From the NCBI GenBank assembly GCA_013389115.1, contig JACADY010000043.1, positions 1-64,000 on the forward strand: DNA of 64,000 nucleotides, given 5' to 3'. The notes under the pieces are model-generated. The model saw only the letters and a program-made list of their open reading frames with translations. It ran no database searches and was not told the origin of the DNA. This DNA is from Alphaproteobacteria bacterium. GTDB taxonomy: Bacteria; Pseudomonadota; Alphaproteobacteria; Micropepsales; Micropepsaceae. Each line of letters opens with the position of its first letter. The first letter of the stretch is position 1. The translations under genes were made by a program, and so were the position numbers. Below are positions 25,998-34,701 of the stretch, piece after piece.

Positions 25998-26732
25998 TCA
26001 GGCGGATTGCCTCGCTGCGATTTCCGCGTCCGCCGCGCGCGAGGCCTGTCGCTGACGCTTGTTGCGGTACATGGCGCGATCGGCGCGGATCATCACATCC
26101 TCGGGCGAGACGCCGGGACTATAGGTGACAAAGCCGATGCTTGCCTTCATCGGGATCCGCAAGCCGTTATGGAGGATGCGGGCATTGTTGAGCGCGGCCG
26201 TCATGCGCGCGGCGCGCTTGCGGGTTCCTGAGGTTTCGCCGCGCACGAAGATGACCGCGAACTCATCGCCGCCGAGGCGGCCTATATGGTCAGTGGTGCG
26301 CACCTCCTGTCGCAGAATCCGCGCAGCCTCCTTCAGCACGGCATCGCCCGCGTCATGGCCGTGGGTGTCGTTGATGACCTTGAAGGAGTCCATGTCGATG
26401 ACCGCGATCAGCCCATGCTCATGATGCCGGGTGGCGCTGGCCAGGGTGTGACCGAGCGCAGACAAGAAGCCGCGGCGATTGAGAACGCCCGTCAACTCGT
26501 CCGTCATGCACAGACGCTCAAGCTGCTCGATGCGGCCGCTTTGCGCCAGGAGACGCTGTTCGGATTGCGCCGCAAACTCGATGATCTTCTCCATCAAGGC
26601 CCAGCTTCTCTGTGGCGAGGCGCCATCTTCGCGCATGGCGGTCCAAAGGTCCTCCGCCAGACCCGACAAGGGGGATGCGGGCGAGAACACCGTGTTAAGA
26701 CGGATCGGTTTCGCAAGGCGCGGTTCAATCAT
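25998..26732 (-). CDS. GGDEF diguanylate cyclase
   Basis: This is a 244-residue soluble protein. A helical N-terminal stretch (residues 1-75, including a possible coiled coil around EFAAQSEQRLLAQSGRIEQL) leads into a GGDEF domain (about 80-235). The active-site motif is intact (RLGGDEFAV), and an inhibitory I-site RxxD (RTTD) lies 5 residues before it, so product feedback is expected. It makes c-di-GMP from GTP. There is no sensor domain of a known type. ATG 26732 is chosen. An in-frame ATG at 26870 would add 46 residues of poor composition. Confidence 0.88.
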   Translation of the reverse strand: MIEPRLAKPIRLNTVFSPASPLSGLAEDLWTAMREDGASPQRSWALMEKIIEFAAQSEQRLLAQSGRIEQLERLCMTDELTGVLNRRGFLSALGHTLASATRHHEHGLIAVIDMDSFKVINDTHGHDAGDAVLKEAARILRQEVRTTDHIGRLGGDEFAVIFVRGETSGTRKRAARMTAALNNARILHNGLRIPMKASIGFVTYSPGVSPEDVMIRADRAMYRNKRQRQASRAADAEIAARQSA

Positions 26733-26936
26733 GGAAATTACCGGAATGCAGCGGATCTCACATTTCCCATAAGCAACGGATGTGCCGCCCGTATCCCGTT
26801 GGAACGCTTCAGTTTCCACTCTGTACAAGTGGTCTTCAGGCAGAAACTGCCTAGTCCTTTCTGCCTTCATGGCGCCCCAAAAGCGCCTATTTGCTAGTAT
26901 TTTATCAGGCTTGCGTCCGTTAAGATCGGAGGCATC

Positions 26937-27758
26937 GTGTCAAGCAGGTTCCCCATGAAGCTTCAAACCGTCAGTGTTTCCCTTGCGCTGTTTGCCTTTC
27001 TTGGCGCCGCCAACGCCGCGCCGGCAGCCGATCTCTTGCCGCACCGGGCGTATTACGACATCCGGCTCAAGGATTCGCGATGGGGTTCGGGGATCAGTTC
27101 GCTGTCGGGCAAGCTTGTCGTCGAGTTCAACAACACATGCGATGGCTATACGCTCAATCAGCGCTTCGTCACGCAGATGGGTGATTCTGAAGGCAATCTC
27201 ACCGTCAGCGATCTGTGGCTGACGAGCTGGGAATCCGCCGATGGCAAGGCCTTCCGGTTCAATCTGAAAAACGAAGTGAACGGCACCGTGGTTGAGTCCT
27301 TTCAGGGCCGCGCGCGCGGCGGTCTTGTCTCCTATGAGGGCAACGACACGAAGGACGTGACGCTGCCGCGCGATGCCATCTTCCCGACCGAACACGCGGT
27401 TGATCTCATCGAGGCAGCGCTTGCCGGGGACACTTTCGTCCAGCGCACGATCTTCGACGGATCGGGCGAGGGCGAAATTTACACCTCGTTTGCCACAATC
27501 GGGCGCGAACAGCCGCAGGACAAGCGCGCCAGCTCGCTTGAAGGTGTCGAGGGCGCAGAGGGCATCGATGCGCGCCATGTCTGGCCGGTGACGATCAGCT
27601 ATTATCCCGTCACGAGCGAAGAGACGCTGCCAGAATACGAAGTGAGCTTCCTCATGTATGAGAACGGCGTTTCGAGCCATATGGTGCTCGATTATGGCGA
27701 GTTCTCGGTGACGGGCGCGCTGACCAAGATTGAACCGCTGCCGAAGCCGAACTGCTAA
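26937..27758 (+). CDS. eipB: EipB-family periplasmic cell-envelope protein (DUF1849)
   Basis: This 273-residue exported protein has a signal peptide to about residue 27-31 (LALFAFLGAANAAPA). The mature part matches the EipB/DUF1849 beta-spiral family: AYYDIRLKDSRW, the NTCDGYTLNQRF cysteine motif (Cys68), the LWLTSWESADGKAFRFN strand pair and a terminal cysteine (Cys273). In Brucella EipB the corresponding two cysteines form a disulfide and the protein supports envelope integrity. GGAGG 4 nt upstream favours the GTG at 26937 over ATG 26955. It overlaps dinB tail-to-tail by 4 bp. Confidence 0.85.
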   Translation: MSSRFPMKLQTVSVSLALFAFLGAANAAPAADLLPHRAYYDIRLKDSRWGSGISSLSGKLVVEFNNTCDGYTLNQRFVTQMGDSEGNLTVSDLWLTSWESADGKAFRFNLKNEVNGTVVESFQGRARGGLVSYEGNDTKDVTLPRDAIFPTEHAVDLIEAALAGDTFVQRTIFDGSGEGEIYTSFATIGREQPQDKRASSLEGVEGAEGIDARHVWPVTISYYPVTSEETLPEYEVSFLMYENGVSSHMVLDYGEFSVTGALTKIEPLPKPNC

Positions 27759-29014
27759 GTCTGTTTGAAGCTACGGCCCTTGGCGATGATGGCATCGCCA
27801 AAGCGTTCGCGCAGTTTGTCGATGGCGCGTTCGGCCCTTGCGGCGCGGCCCTCATCCTTGTCGAGAAGGTCGGGCTGGTCGCATGCGTCGGCGGGCGAGA
27901 GCCCGGAAATCCCCACGCCAATGAGGCGGTACGGCATGCCTTCTGCGCGCGAGACCAGCAGCGCATGCGCAACCTTGAAAATCTCACCGGCCAATTGGGT
28001 TGGGCGCTCGCTCGTGTGCCGTCGGGTTTCGGTGTGGAACTGCCTGTCCTTCAGCTTCAGCGTGACGATCTGGCCGCCGATGCCGGCCAGCTTGGCGCGT
28101 GCCGAGACGCGCTCGCATAGGCGCCAAAGCACGGGCTCCAATTCTGCATGCTTGGCAAGGTCGTATTCAAAGGTCGTCTCGGCCGAAACGCTCTTGGCCG
28201 GCGCATGCGGCGTTACCCTTCGCGCATCCTGGCCGCGGGCAAGGGCGGCCATGTGTGGGCCTGACGGCCCCAGATCGCGCAGCAGCGTCTTGTCGTCGGC
28301 ATCCTGCAACTGGCCAAGGGTTTGATAGCCGCGCGCGCTGAGCTTGCCTCCCGTCACCTTGCCGACGCCGAATATCGTCGAGATGGGACGCTCGCGCAGG
28401 AAGTCACGGGCTTCCTTGCGCCCGATGACGGCGAAGCCGCGCGGCTTGCGCAGGTCCGAGGCGACCTTGGCAAGGAACTTGTTGTAGGAAAGGCCTATCG
28501 ACACGGTAATGCCGATGTCGCGCTCGATCTCCTTTGCGAGCCGCGCCAGAACGCGCGCGGGGCATTGCCCGTGGAGGCGGTCCGTTCCTGAAAGATCAAG
28601 AAAGGCCTCATCGAGCGACAGGGTCTCAACGAGCGGCGTCAGCGCCTGCATGCGCGTGCGGATGGCGCGGGAGACGTCGCGGTACTTGGCCATGTTCGGC
28701 TTGATGACGACCGCGTCGGGACAGGCCTTCAGCGCCTTGAACATTGGCATGGCCGAGCGCACGCCATAGGTGCGCGCGACGTAACACGCGGTGGAGACAA
28801 CGCCGCGGCGGCCGCCGCCGATGATGACGGGCCGATGGGCGAGGGCGGGATCATCGCGTTTTTCGACGGATGCATAGAAGGCATCGCAATCCAAATGGGC
28901 GATGGCGAGTGCATCCATCTCCTCATGGAAGAGGAGGCGGGGAGAGCCGCAGGCCGCGCATCGCCTCGCGCCGGGCGATGCGGGCGCAAGACAGTCGCGG
29001 CAAAAGCCGCTCAT
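27755..29014 (-). CDS. dinB: DNA polymerase IV with an N-terminal zinc-ribbon-like extension
   Basis: This is a 419-residue Y-family translesion polymerase. Catalytic acidic residues are visible in AHLDCDAFYASVE and TLSLDEAFLDLSG. KPNMAKYRDVSRAI, the finger/palm segment GLSYNKFLAKVASDLRKP and the little-finger domain follow. Unusually, the first 25 residues carry two Cys-X2-Cys pairs (C5/C8 and C19/C22) that look like a small zinc ribbon. ATG 29014 overlaps the upstream ROK stop codon (ATGA), which fixes the start. A TTG 18 nt further up is less likely. Confidence 0.92.
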   Translation of the reverse strand: MSGFCRDCLAPASPGARRCAACGSPRLLFHEEMDALAIAHLDCDAFYASVEKRDDPALAHRPVIIGGGRRGVVSTACYVARTYGVRSAMPMFKALKACPDAVVIKPNMAKYRDVSRAIRTRMQALTPLVETLSLDEAFLDLSGTDRLHGQCPARVLARLAKEIERDIGITVSIGLSYNKFLAKVASDLRKPRGFAVIGRKEARDFLRERPISTIFGVGKVTGGKLSARGYQTLGQLQDADDKTLLRDLGPSGPHMAALARGQDARRVTPHAPAKSVSAETTFEYDLAKHAELEPVLWRLCERVSARAKLAGIGGQIVTLKLKDRQFHTETRRHTSERPTQLAGEIFKVAHALLVSRAEGMPYRLIGVGISGLSPADACDQPDLLDKDEGRAARAERAIDKLRERFGDAIIAKGRSFKQT

Positions 29015-29916
29015 GCGGATTGTTCCGGCCAAAGCCAGGCGGCACCGCGCACGCCGCTCGCATCGCCGTGCAGCGGCGGCAGGAGGCGGGTCGTCAGCGT
29101 GTCGGTGAAGGCATAGCGGGCAAGCAGCGGCGGCACATTCTCATAGAGCCGGCTCAAGTTGGACAGGCCGCCACCCAGCACAATCACGTCGGGATCAAGG
29201 ATGTTGATGATGGTCGAGAGGGCACGTGCGAGGCGATCCTCATAGTGTGCAAGCAGGGACTGCGCGAGGCCGTCTCCTTGTTCGGCGCGCAGGGCGATGG
29301 TTTGCGGGGACAGGTCCTCGCCGATGATGTTCATCGCCATTTCGCAAAGCGCAGGGCCGGAGAGCCAGGCCTCGATGCAGCCGCGCTTGCGGCACCAGCA
29401 GGCGGGTCCCAGCCACTCATCCTTGCGCTGCCAGGGAAGGGGCGTGTGCCCCCATTCGCCGGCAATAGCGTTGTGTCCCAGATGCGGGCGTCCGCCCAGC
29501 ACCAGGCCGCCAACGACACCGGTGCCAAGGATCACGCCGAAGACGGCGCCGGCACCCATTCCCGCGCCATCGATGGCCTCGGAAAGCGCAAAGCAGTTCG
29601 CATCGTTCGCCAGCCGCACGGGCCTTGCCAGCGCGGCTTCGAGGTCCTTGTCGAGCGGTTTACCATTGAGGCAGGTCGAGTTCGCGTTCTTGATGGGCCC
29701 CGAAGCCGGGCTCAAGGTTCCTGGAATGCCGATGCCGACCGTGCCGCGCCTGCCGGTCGCGGTTTCAATGAGGCCGACAAGGCGGGCGATCGCTTCGATC
29801 GTTCCTTCATAGCGGCCTTGCGGGGTTGGGATGCGACGGCGGTCAAGGACACGGCCATCCGCATCGATCGCGATGCCCTCAATCTTGGTGCCGCCAAGGT
29901 CGATGCCGATGCGCAT
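29011..29916 (-). CDS. ROK family sugar kinase
   Basis: This is a 301-residue ROK kinase, probably a fructokinase or N-acetylglucosamine kinase. It has the phosphate loop RIGIDLGGTKIEGIA at the N-terminus, LANDANCFALSEA with the catalytic Asp, and the zinc site formed by GEWGHTPLP plus CWCRKRGCIEAWLSG. The zinc and sugar-binding residues are intact. The start is ATG 29916, 5 bp after the HAD gene stop codon. The longer open frame to 29973 overlaps that gene. Its stop overlaps the dinB start. Confidence 0.9.
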   Translation of the reverse strand: MRIGIDLGGTKIEGIAIDADGRVLDRRRIPTPQGRYEGTIEAIARLVGLIETATGRRGTVGIGIPGTLSPASGPIKNANSTCLNGKPLDKDLEAALARPVRLANDANCFALSEAIDGAGMGAGAVFGVILGTGVVGGLVLGGRPHLGHNAIAGEWGHTPLPWQRKDEWLGPACWCRKRGCIEAWLSGPALCEMAMNIIGEDLSPQTIALRAEQGDGLAQSLLAHYEDRLARALSTIINILDPDVIVLGGGLSNLSRLYENVPPLLARYAFTDTLTTRLLPPLHGDASGVRGAAWLWPEQSA

Positions 29917-29921
29917 GCGTT

Positions 29922-30575
29922 TCACGCCTTTCCTTGCAGTCGCGCACGAATCCAGGGCAGCGCCAAGGGCCATTCATCGATGCGGGCGTGAGCATCTGGC
30001 GCCTTGCCGACAAGGCCGCGCAGGCGCGGATTGGCGACGAATTGCAGCCGGTGAACGTCCGGAAAGGCGGTGGCCGCGGAATTGTGGTGGTTCGGCAAGT
30101 CATCGATGAAAACGACGGGGCCGCCTGCCTTGCGTGCGATGCGGGCGATCGCGTCACCCTTCAGCCCGTCATTCTGGATGAGCGGGGCGGTGATGCCCGC
30201 AGCCTTCAAGTTCCGGGCGCGGTTCGCGATGGCAGCGGCGGGCACGTTTGAGAGCACGAGGATCTGCGCGCCCACCTCCAGTTCACGCAGGGCATCCGCC
30301 GCTCCCTCGACGGGCCTGATGCTGTCGACCGCAAGGAAGAAATCCCTCAGCAATGTCTTGACCGTCGCGGCCGGCGCCCTCTCGCCCGTTGCCTGCTCGA
30401 TCACGTTTCCGGTGATGGCAAAGGAAACAAGGTCAAGGAAATAGCCGCGCGATAGGAGATAGGTCTCCAAGGCTTCGATAAAGTGCAGCAATACCTCATC
30501 GGCATCGCTGATGATGAGGGGGCGTCCCGGTACAAGACGGGCGATCGCTTCGTCGAGGGTCAAGATGTCAACCAT
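29922..30575 (-). CDS. HAD-superfamily hydrolase
   Basis: This is a 217-residue HAD-like phosphatase. Motif I is LIISDADEVLLHF (Asp nucleophile and Asp+2). Motif II is ILVLSNVP, motif III is the lysine in NDGLKGDAI, and motif IV is VVFIDDLPNH. A helical cap inserted after motif I points to a C1-type member acting on small phosphorylated substrates. It is first in an HAD-ROK-dinB operon. Pairing with a ROK kinase suggests sugar-phosphate turnover, but this is an inference. The start is ATG 30575, and a frame open to 30611 has no better site. Confidence 0.8.
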   Translation of the reverse strand: MVDILTLDEAIARLVPGRPLIISDADEVLLHFIEALETYLLSRGYFLDLVSFAITGNVIEQATGERAPAATVKTLLRDFFLAVDSIRPVEGAADALRELEVGAQILVLSNVPAAAIANRARNLKAAGITAPLIQNDGLKGDAIARIARKAGGPVVFIDDLPNHHNSAATAFPDVHRLQFVANPRLRGLVGKAPDAHARIDEWPLALPWIRARLQGKA

Positions 30576-30776
30576 GTGCACAAACGAGGCGGGTTCCGGC
30601 CGCCTTGTCAATGTTCTCTTAAAGCGTTGAGCCTAAAAGAGGACATGGATGGTCCGGTGTCCGGGCGCCGGGCCTTCGCAAGAATTGATTAAGGAAATTC
30701 CGGTCGAATGCCCAGGTAAGAGCCCTCGAGTCGCGGGCGGACCTGCGACACCGTTAAGACCGCTTAGGGGACTGGG

Positions 30777-31142
30777 ATGAGCAAGACCGTCTTGATCGTG
30801 GAAGACAATGATCTGAACATGAAGCTCTTCCATGATCTTCTGGATGCGAACGGCTATCGCACGCTCCAGACCAAGGACGGGCTCGAGGCGTTGGAGCTTG
30901 CGCGCGCGCACCGGCCGGACCTCATCTTGATGGATATCCAGCTTCCCGAAGTCTCGGGGCTGGAAGTGACCAAGTGGCTCAAGGAAGACGACCAGTTGCG
31001 GGCGATCCCCGTCATCGCCGTCACCGCCTTTGCCATGAAGGGCGATGAAGAGAAAATCCGCGAAGGCGGTTGTGAGGCGTATTTGTCGAAGCCGATTTCG
31101 GTCGCCAATTTCCTCGATACCGTCAAGCGCTTCCTCGCGTGA
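30777..31142 (+). CDS. divK: Single-domain response regulator DivK
   Basis: This 121-residue stand-alone receiver controls cell-cycle kinases and PleD in Alphaproteobacteria. Phosphoacceptor Asp53 lies in [16 protein letters not shown]. The acidic pair is in LIVEDNDLN, the Thr in [16 protein letters not shown] and the Lys in AYLSKPISV. The surface [12 protein letters not shown] and [12 protein letters not shown] are DivK hallmarks. It is 7 bp upstream of pleD with which it forms a conserved operon. Confidence 0.95.
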   Translation: MSKTVLIVEDNDLNMKLFHDLLDANGYRTLQTKDGLEALELARAHRPDLILMDIQLPEVSGLEVTKWLKEDDQLRAIPVIAVTAFAMKGDEEKIREGGCEAYLSKPISVANFLDTVKRFLA

Positions 31143-31149
31143 GGGGTGA

Positions 31150-32526
31150 ATGACCGCCCGCGTCCTCGTCGTCGATGACATCGCCGCAAACGTCAAGCTT
31201 CTGGAAGCCAAGCTCTCCGCTGAATATTTCGATGTGATCACGGCATCCAACGGCATTGATGCCTTGTCGATCGTCGCGTCCCAGTCGCCAGACCTCATTC
31301 TGCTCGATGTCATGATGCCGGGCATGGACGGGTTCGAGGTGTGCCGGCGCATCAAGGGCAATCCGCAAAGCGCGCATATTCCCATCGTCATGGTGACGGC
31401 GCTCGATCAGCCCTCCGACAGGGTGACGGGGCTGCAAGCGGGCGCCGACGATTTTCTCACCAAGCCCGTCAACGACCTGTCGCTGTTCGCGCGGGTGAAG
31501 AGCCTCATTCGCCTCAAGATGATGACGGACGAGTTGCGCATGCGCGAGGCAACAGGGCAGAGCCTCGGCGTGCTCGATGCGGGTGATGCGCTTGCAAGCG
31601 ATGCCACGGCACCCGGCGGGCGCATTCTCGTCGTTGAAGACCGTGCGGCGCAGGCCGAGCGCCTGGAAGAAACGCTGATGCCGCCCAACGATGTGATCAT
31701 CGAGGGCAATCCGACCGAGGCCCTTGTGCGGGCGCGGGGCGGGGACTTCGATCTCATCATCGTCAGCCTCTCCGTCCAGGGCTTTGACGGACTTCGCTTC
31801 TGCAGCCAATTGCGCTCGATCGAAGCGACGCGCTATGTGCCCGTTCTCGTCATCATCGAGGAGGGCGACACCAAGCGCCTGGCGCGCGCGCTCGAGCTTG
31901 GCGCCAACGACTATCTGATGCGCCCGGTCGATCGAAACGAACTTATCGCCCGGGTGCGCACCCAGCTTCGCCGCAAGCGCTATTCCGACAAGCTGCGGCA
32001 TAATTTCCAGCTCAGCCTGGAAATGGCGATCACCGATCAGCTCACGGGGCTGCATAACCGGCGCTATATGCAGCGCCACCTCGCGACACTGCTTGAGAGC
32101 GCAGCGGCGACGCATAAACCCGTGTCGTTCCTCATCCTCGATATCGACTATTTCAAGTCGATCAACGACACCTATGGCCATGATGTCGGTGATCAGGTGC
32201 TGAAGCAGTTCGCCCAGCGCGTGGCCGCGAATGTACGCGGCATCGACCTTGCCTGCCGGTATGGCGGGGAAGAGTTCGTCGTCGTCATGCCGGAGACTGA
32301 TCTCTCCTTTGCCTACATGGTGGCCGAGCGGCTGCGCCAGCAAGTGGCGGACATGCCCTTCGCGATCAGCGTGCCACCGGGCAGCATCAATATCACGGTG
32401 TCGATCGGCGTTACCGCTTCTGAGGGGCCGCAAGAGACGGCCGAGGCGCTCTTGCGGCGCGCGGACCAGGCGCTCTACCGCGCCAAACGGGACGGTCGCA
32501 ACCGGGTCATCTCGGACGCGGCTTGA
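31150..32526 (+). CDS. pleD: PleD-type diguanylate cyclase response regulator
   Basis: This is a 458-residue REC-REC-GGDEF protein. REC1 (1-120) has phosphoacceptor Asp53 in LILLDVMMPGMDGF. REC2 (about 155-270) lacks it (LIIVSLSVQG carries Ser), as in known PleD where REC2 serves dimerisation. The GGDEF domain (about 290-455) has the active GGEEF at 372-376 and an RxxD I-site 5 residues earlier (RGID). It makes c-di-GMP at differentiating poles. It is cotranscribed with divK and convergent with rpmG. Confidence 0.95.
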   Translation: MTARVLVVDDIAANVKLLEAKLSAEYFDVITASNGIDALSIVASQSPDLILLDVMMPGMDGFEVCRRIKGNPQSAHIPIVMVTALDQPSDRVTGLQAGADDFLTKPVNDLSLFARVKSLIRLKMMTDELRMREATGQSLGVLDAGDALASDATAPGGRILVVEDRAAQAERLEETLMPPNDVIIEGNPTEALVRARGGDFDLIIVSLSVQGFDGLRFCSQLRSIEATRYVPVLVIIEEGDTKRLARALELGANDYLMRPVDRNELIARVRTQLRRKRYSDKLRHNFQLSLEMAITDQLTGLHNRRYMQRHLATLLESAAATHKPVSFLILDIDYFKSINDTYGHDVGDQVLKQFAQRVAANVRGIDLACRYGGEEFVVVMPETDLSFAYMVAERLRQQVADMPFAISVPPGSINITVSIGVTASEGPQETAEALLRRADQALYRAKRDGRNRVISDAA

Positions 32527-32539
32527 GCCCGCGCTCCTT

Positions 32540-32580
32540 AAAACGCGAAAAACGCCCCGGGCTCATGGGCCGCGGGGCGT
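32540..32580 (-). terminator. Terminator of the rpmG transcript
   Basis: The stem ACGCCCCG/CGGGGCGT (32552-32559 with 32573-32580) is followed on the minus strand by a T-rich run (TTTTTCGCGTTTT). It lies 26 bp downstream of the rpmG stop codon and close to the convergent pleD end. Confidence 0.7.
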
Positions 32581-32606
32581 GGGCATTGCGAGGGCGGAAG
32601 ACAACC

Positions 32607-32774
32607 CTATTTGATCTTGCCTTCCTTGAAATCCACGTGCTTGCGCAGCACGGGGTCGTATTTGCGGACGGTCATCTTCTCGGTCATGGTGCGCGAGTTC
32701 TTCTTCGTCACATAGAAGAAGCCCGTCCCGGCCTCGCTATTGAGGCGGATCTTGATCGTGGTCGGTTTCGCCAT
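32607..32774 (-). CDS. rpmG: 50S ribosomal protein L33
   Basis: This 55-residue protein is too short for many gene callers. It reads [16 protein letters not shown] and [14 protein letters not shown], ending [17 protein letters not shown]. The KIRL...[11 protein letters not shown] core is diagnostic of L33. The variant lacks the paired cysteines of zinc-binding L33 types, so it is the C-minus, zinc-independent form. It lies downstream of the MFS gene with 81 bp between them, in the divK-pleD-rpmG neighbourhood typical of Alphaproteobacteria. Confidence 0.95.
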   Translation of the reverse strand: MAKPTTIKIRLNSEAGTGFFYVTKKNSRTMTEKMTVRKYDPVLRKHVDFKEGKIK

Positions 32775-32855
32775 GGCGGCAGGCTCCTCATGAGGCCGGC
32801 ATTCCGGCCCCGAGCTTGAAATGAGCGCGGTAACCTACTGATCGCCTCGCATCTG

Positions 32856-34037
32856 TCAAGCTTGGCGGGGCGCTTTCCTGGCAATTGCAATACGGTAAAC
32901 GGCCAAAATCGTATAGGCGGCCGCCATGACGCCCACCGCCAGGGCGAGGCCGTGGGGGTTCCACAGATCGATGGCGGCGCCCGCAATTCCTGGACCTAAG
33001 GTCGCTCCCAAGCCGTAAAGAAAGGCAAAGGCCGCGTTGGCAGCCGAGAGATCGGCCCCTTGGTGCTTTGATCCCAAATGCGCCAAGCCAATCGAGTAAA
33101 GCCCAACCACCACGCCTCCCCAGACAAAGACAAGGACAAGGGAGGGAACAAGCGCGCCTCCCAGAAGGGGAAGAATGGCGGCGCCCGCAATGCCCACCAT
33201 GCCGCATCCGGCAAGCACGATACGGCGGTCGGCCCGGTCGGCGATCCAGCCGATCAGGGGTTGCAGCAGCATGTTGCCAAGGCCCCAGGCGGTCATCAAG
33301 AGCACGGCCCGCGCCTCGCTGGTGCCCAATCTCACGGTATAGACGGGCAGGAAATTGGTGATGGCGACTTCAAGCGCGCCATAGGTGAGCGCGGCAAAAG
33401 TCGCGATCGGCGAGAGCGCCAGAAAACGCCACATCGCGCCGGGCGGTGTGTGCGCGATCGCGGGGATGTGCTGGCGCACGGCGAAGAGCGGCAAAGCGGC
33501 CGCCATGATGAGCGCGGCGCCAATGAGAAAGGGCTCCCAGCCTGTCGTGCCGACGCCCTGAATAATGATAGGGCCTGCCGCGAGGCCAGCGGAGAACAGC
33601 GAGGCATAGATGGTGATCGCGCGGCCGCGAATGGCATTGTGCGCAATCTGGTTGATCCATAATTCGCTCGCAAGGAATAGGCCTTGCAACGCGGCGTTCA
33701 AGAGGAAGCGCAAGAGGAACCAGACGGCGAGGCTGTCGATGGCGCGAAAGGCGATGAGGGAGAATGCCGCGAGCGCATAGCAAGCAATCAGAAAGCGCAT
33801 CGTGCCAAGCCGGGCGGCGATCGCGGGGATGAGCGGCGTCACGATCAGCATCGCCACGGAGCCGAAGGTGGCATTGAGGCCGTTCATGAAACCGCTGACG
33901 CCGTTTCGCTCCATGATGATCGAGAGCAAGGGCAGCGACAGTCCCATGCCGATGCCATTGGCGAAGATGCAGGCATAGACGGCGGCAAAGCTGAACCACT
34001 GGCCGCGGGTCAGTCTCTGGCGGGCGAGGGCGCTCAT
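32856..34037 (-). CDS. MFS transporter
   Basis: This is a 393-residue integral membrane protein with about 12 hydrophobic helices. N-terminal half features include FAAVYACIFANGIGMG and a short loop between TM2 and TM3 (AARLGTMRF). The C-terminal half has GWIADRADRRIVLAG, the second MFS signature loop. The substrate is unknown. The family resembles YcaD-type permeases. ATG 34037 is preferred, giving a 4-bp gap to the NUDIX gene upstream. The open frame further up overlaps that gene. It is probably cotranscribed with the two NUDIX genes. Confidence 0.85.
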   Translation of the reverse strand: MSALARQRLTRGQWFSFAAVYACIFANGIGMGLSLPLLSIIMERNGVSGFMNGLNATFGSVAMLIVTPLIPAIAARLGTMRFLIACYALAAFSLIAFRAIDSLAVWFLLRFLLNAALQGLFLASELWINQIAHNAIRGRAITIYASLFSAGLAAGPIIIQGVGTTGWEPFLIGAALIMAAALPLFAVRQHIPAIAHTPPGAMWRFLALSPIATFAALTYGALEVAITNFLPVYTVRLGTSEARAVLLMTAWGLGNMLLQPLIGWIADRADRRIVLAGCGMVGIAGAAILPLLGGALVPSLVLVFVWGGVVVGLYSIGLAHLGSKHQGADLSAANAAFAFLYGLGATLGPGIAGAAIDLWNPHGLALAVGVMAAAYTILAVYRIAIARKAPRQA

Positions 34038-34041
34038 GGGC

Positions 34042-34698
34042 TCACAGGAAGCGAGGGCGAGGGCGCCCGCCACGATAGGCGAAAAGCGGAATGCCGGCTT
34101 CCTCTCGGCCTGCGATACGTTCACGCACGCTGGCGAGCATGAATTCCGTCACATCGATGATCGGCAATCGCAGTGCCGCCTCGATGCTGAACCAGGCAAG
34201 ATCGAGGAGCTCGCCCGAGCCACCCAAATTGCCCTCATCGCCTGCGGCCTCGGCAAGGAAGAAGCGCGCGTGGAAGCGGATCGGGCTTTGGGTGGGCGTG
34301 ATCGCGCGGCCAAGGTAGCTGAGGCGGGAATGGTCGGGCGCGATGCCTCGCTCGCGCCAGGGGCACCAAGTCTCCGGCGCCGCAGGCCCAGGATCGCCCG
34401 GGCTTGCCAAATGGAGCCCCGTCTCTTCCCAGGTCTCACGAATGGCCGCGGTTGCCAGCGCGCCTGCCAGCGCGGCAGAGCAGCCGCCGGCGCGCTGCAG
34501 GTCCTCGCGCGCGTGGGGCGTCAGCACGTTTCCTGGCATCACCTTCGCGTCTGCTTCATCCAGACGGCCACCCGGGAAGACAAAGGCGTCGGGAATAAAA
34601 GCGGCCTTGGGACGCCGGCGTCCCATCAAAATCTCCGGTCCATCCTTGGCGCGGCGGAAAAGGATGAGGCTGGCGGCGTTGCTGGGGCGGACCGGCAT
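34042..34698 (-). CDS. NUDIX hydrolase (downstream copy)
   Basis: This is a 218-residue NUDIX protein. The Nudix box core AAIRETWEETGL carries the REXXEE metal-binding residues, preceded by FVFPGGRLDEAD. A C-terminal extension with FFLAEAAGD and LAWFSIEAALRL completes the fold. It hydrolyses nucleoside diphosphate-X substrates, with the exact one unknown. The start is ATG 34698, and a GTG immediately before it (34701) abuts the stop of the upstream NUDIX gene. The two NUDIX paralogs share architecture and may have arisen by tandem duplication. Confidence 0.88.
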   Translation of the reverse strand: MPVRPSNAASLILFRRAKDGPEILMGRRRPKAAFIPDAFVFPGGRLDEADAKVMPGNVLTPHAREDLQRAGGCSAALAGALATAAIRETWEETGLHLASPGDPGPAAPETWCPWRERGIAPDHSRLSYLGRAITPTQSPIRFHARFFLAEAAGDEGNLGGSGELLDLAWFSIEAALRLPIIDVTEFMLASVRERIAGREEAGIPLFAYRGGRPRPRFL

Positions 34699-34701
34699 CA
34701 C

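Noticed and set aside
30753..30768. CtrA-like TTAA...TTAG pair upstream of divK
   Set aside because: The spacer is 6 rather than 7 nt and the second half-site is imperfect. It was not called as a regulatory site.
31123..32433. 436-codon antisense frame over pleD
   Set aside because: No protein-family features, and fully overlaps REC-REC-GGDEF coding sequence.
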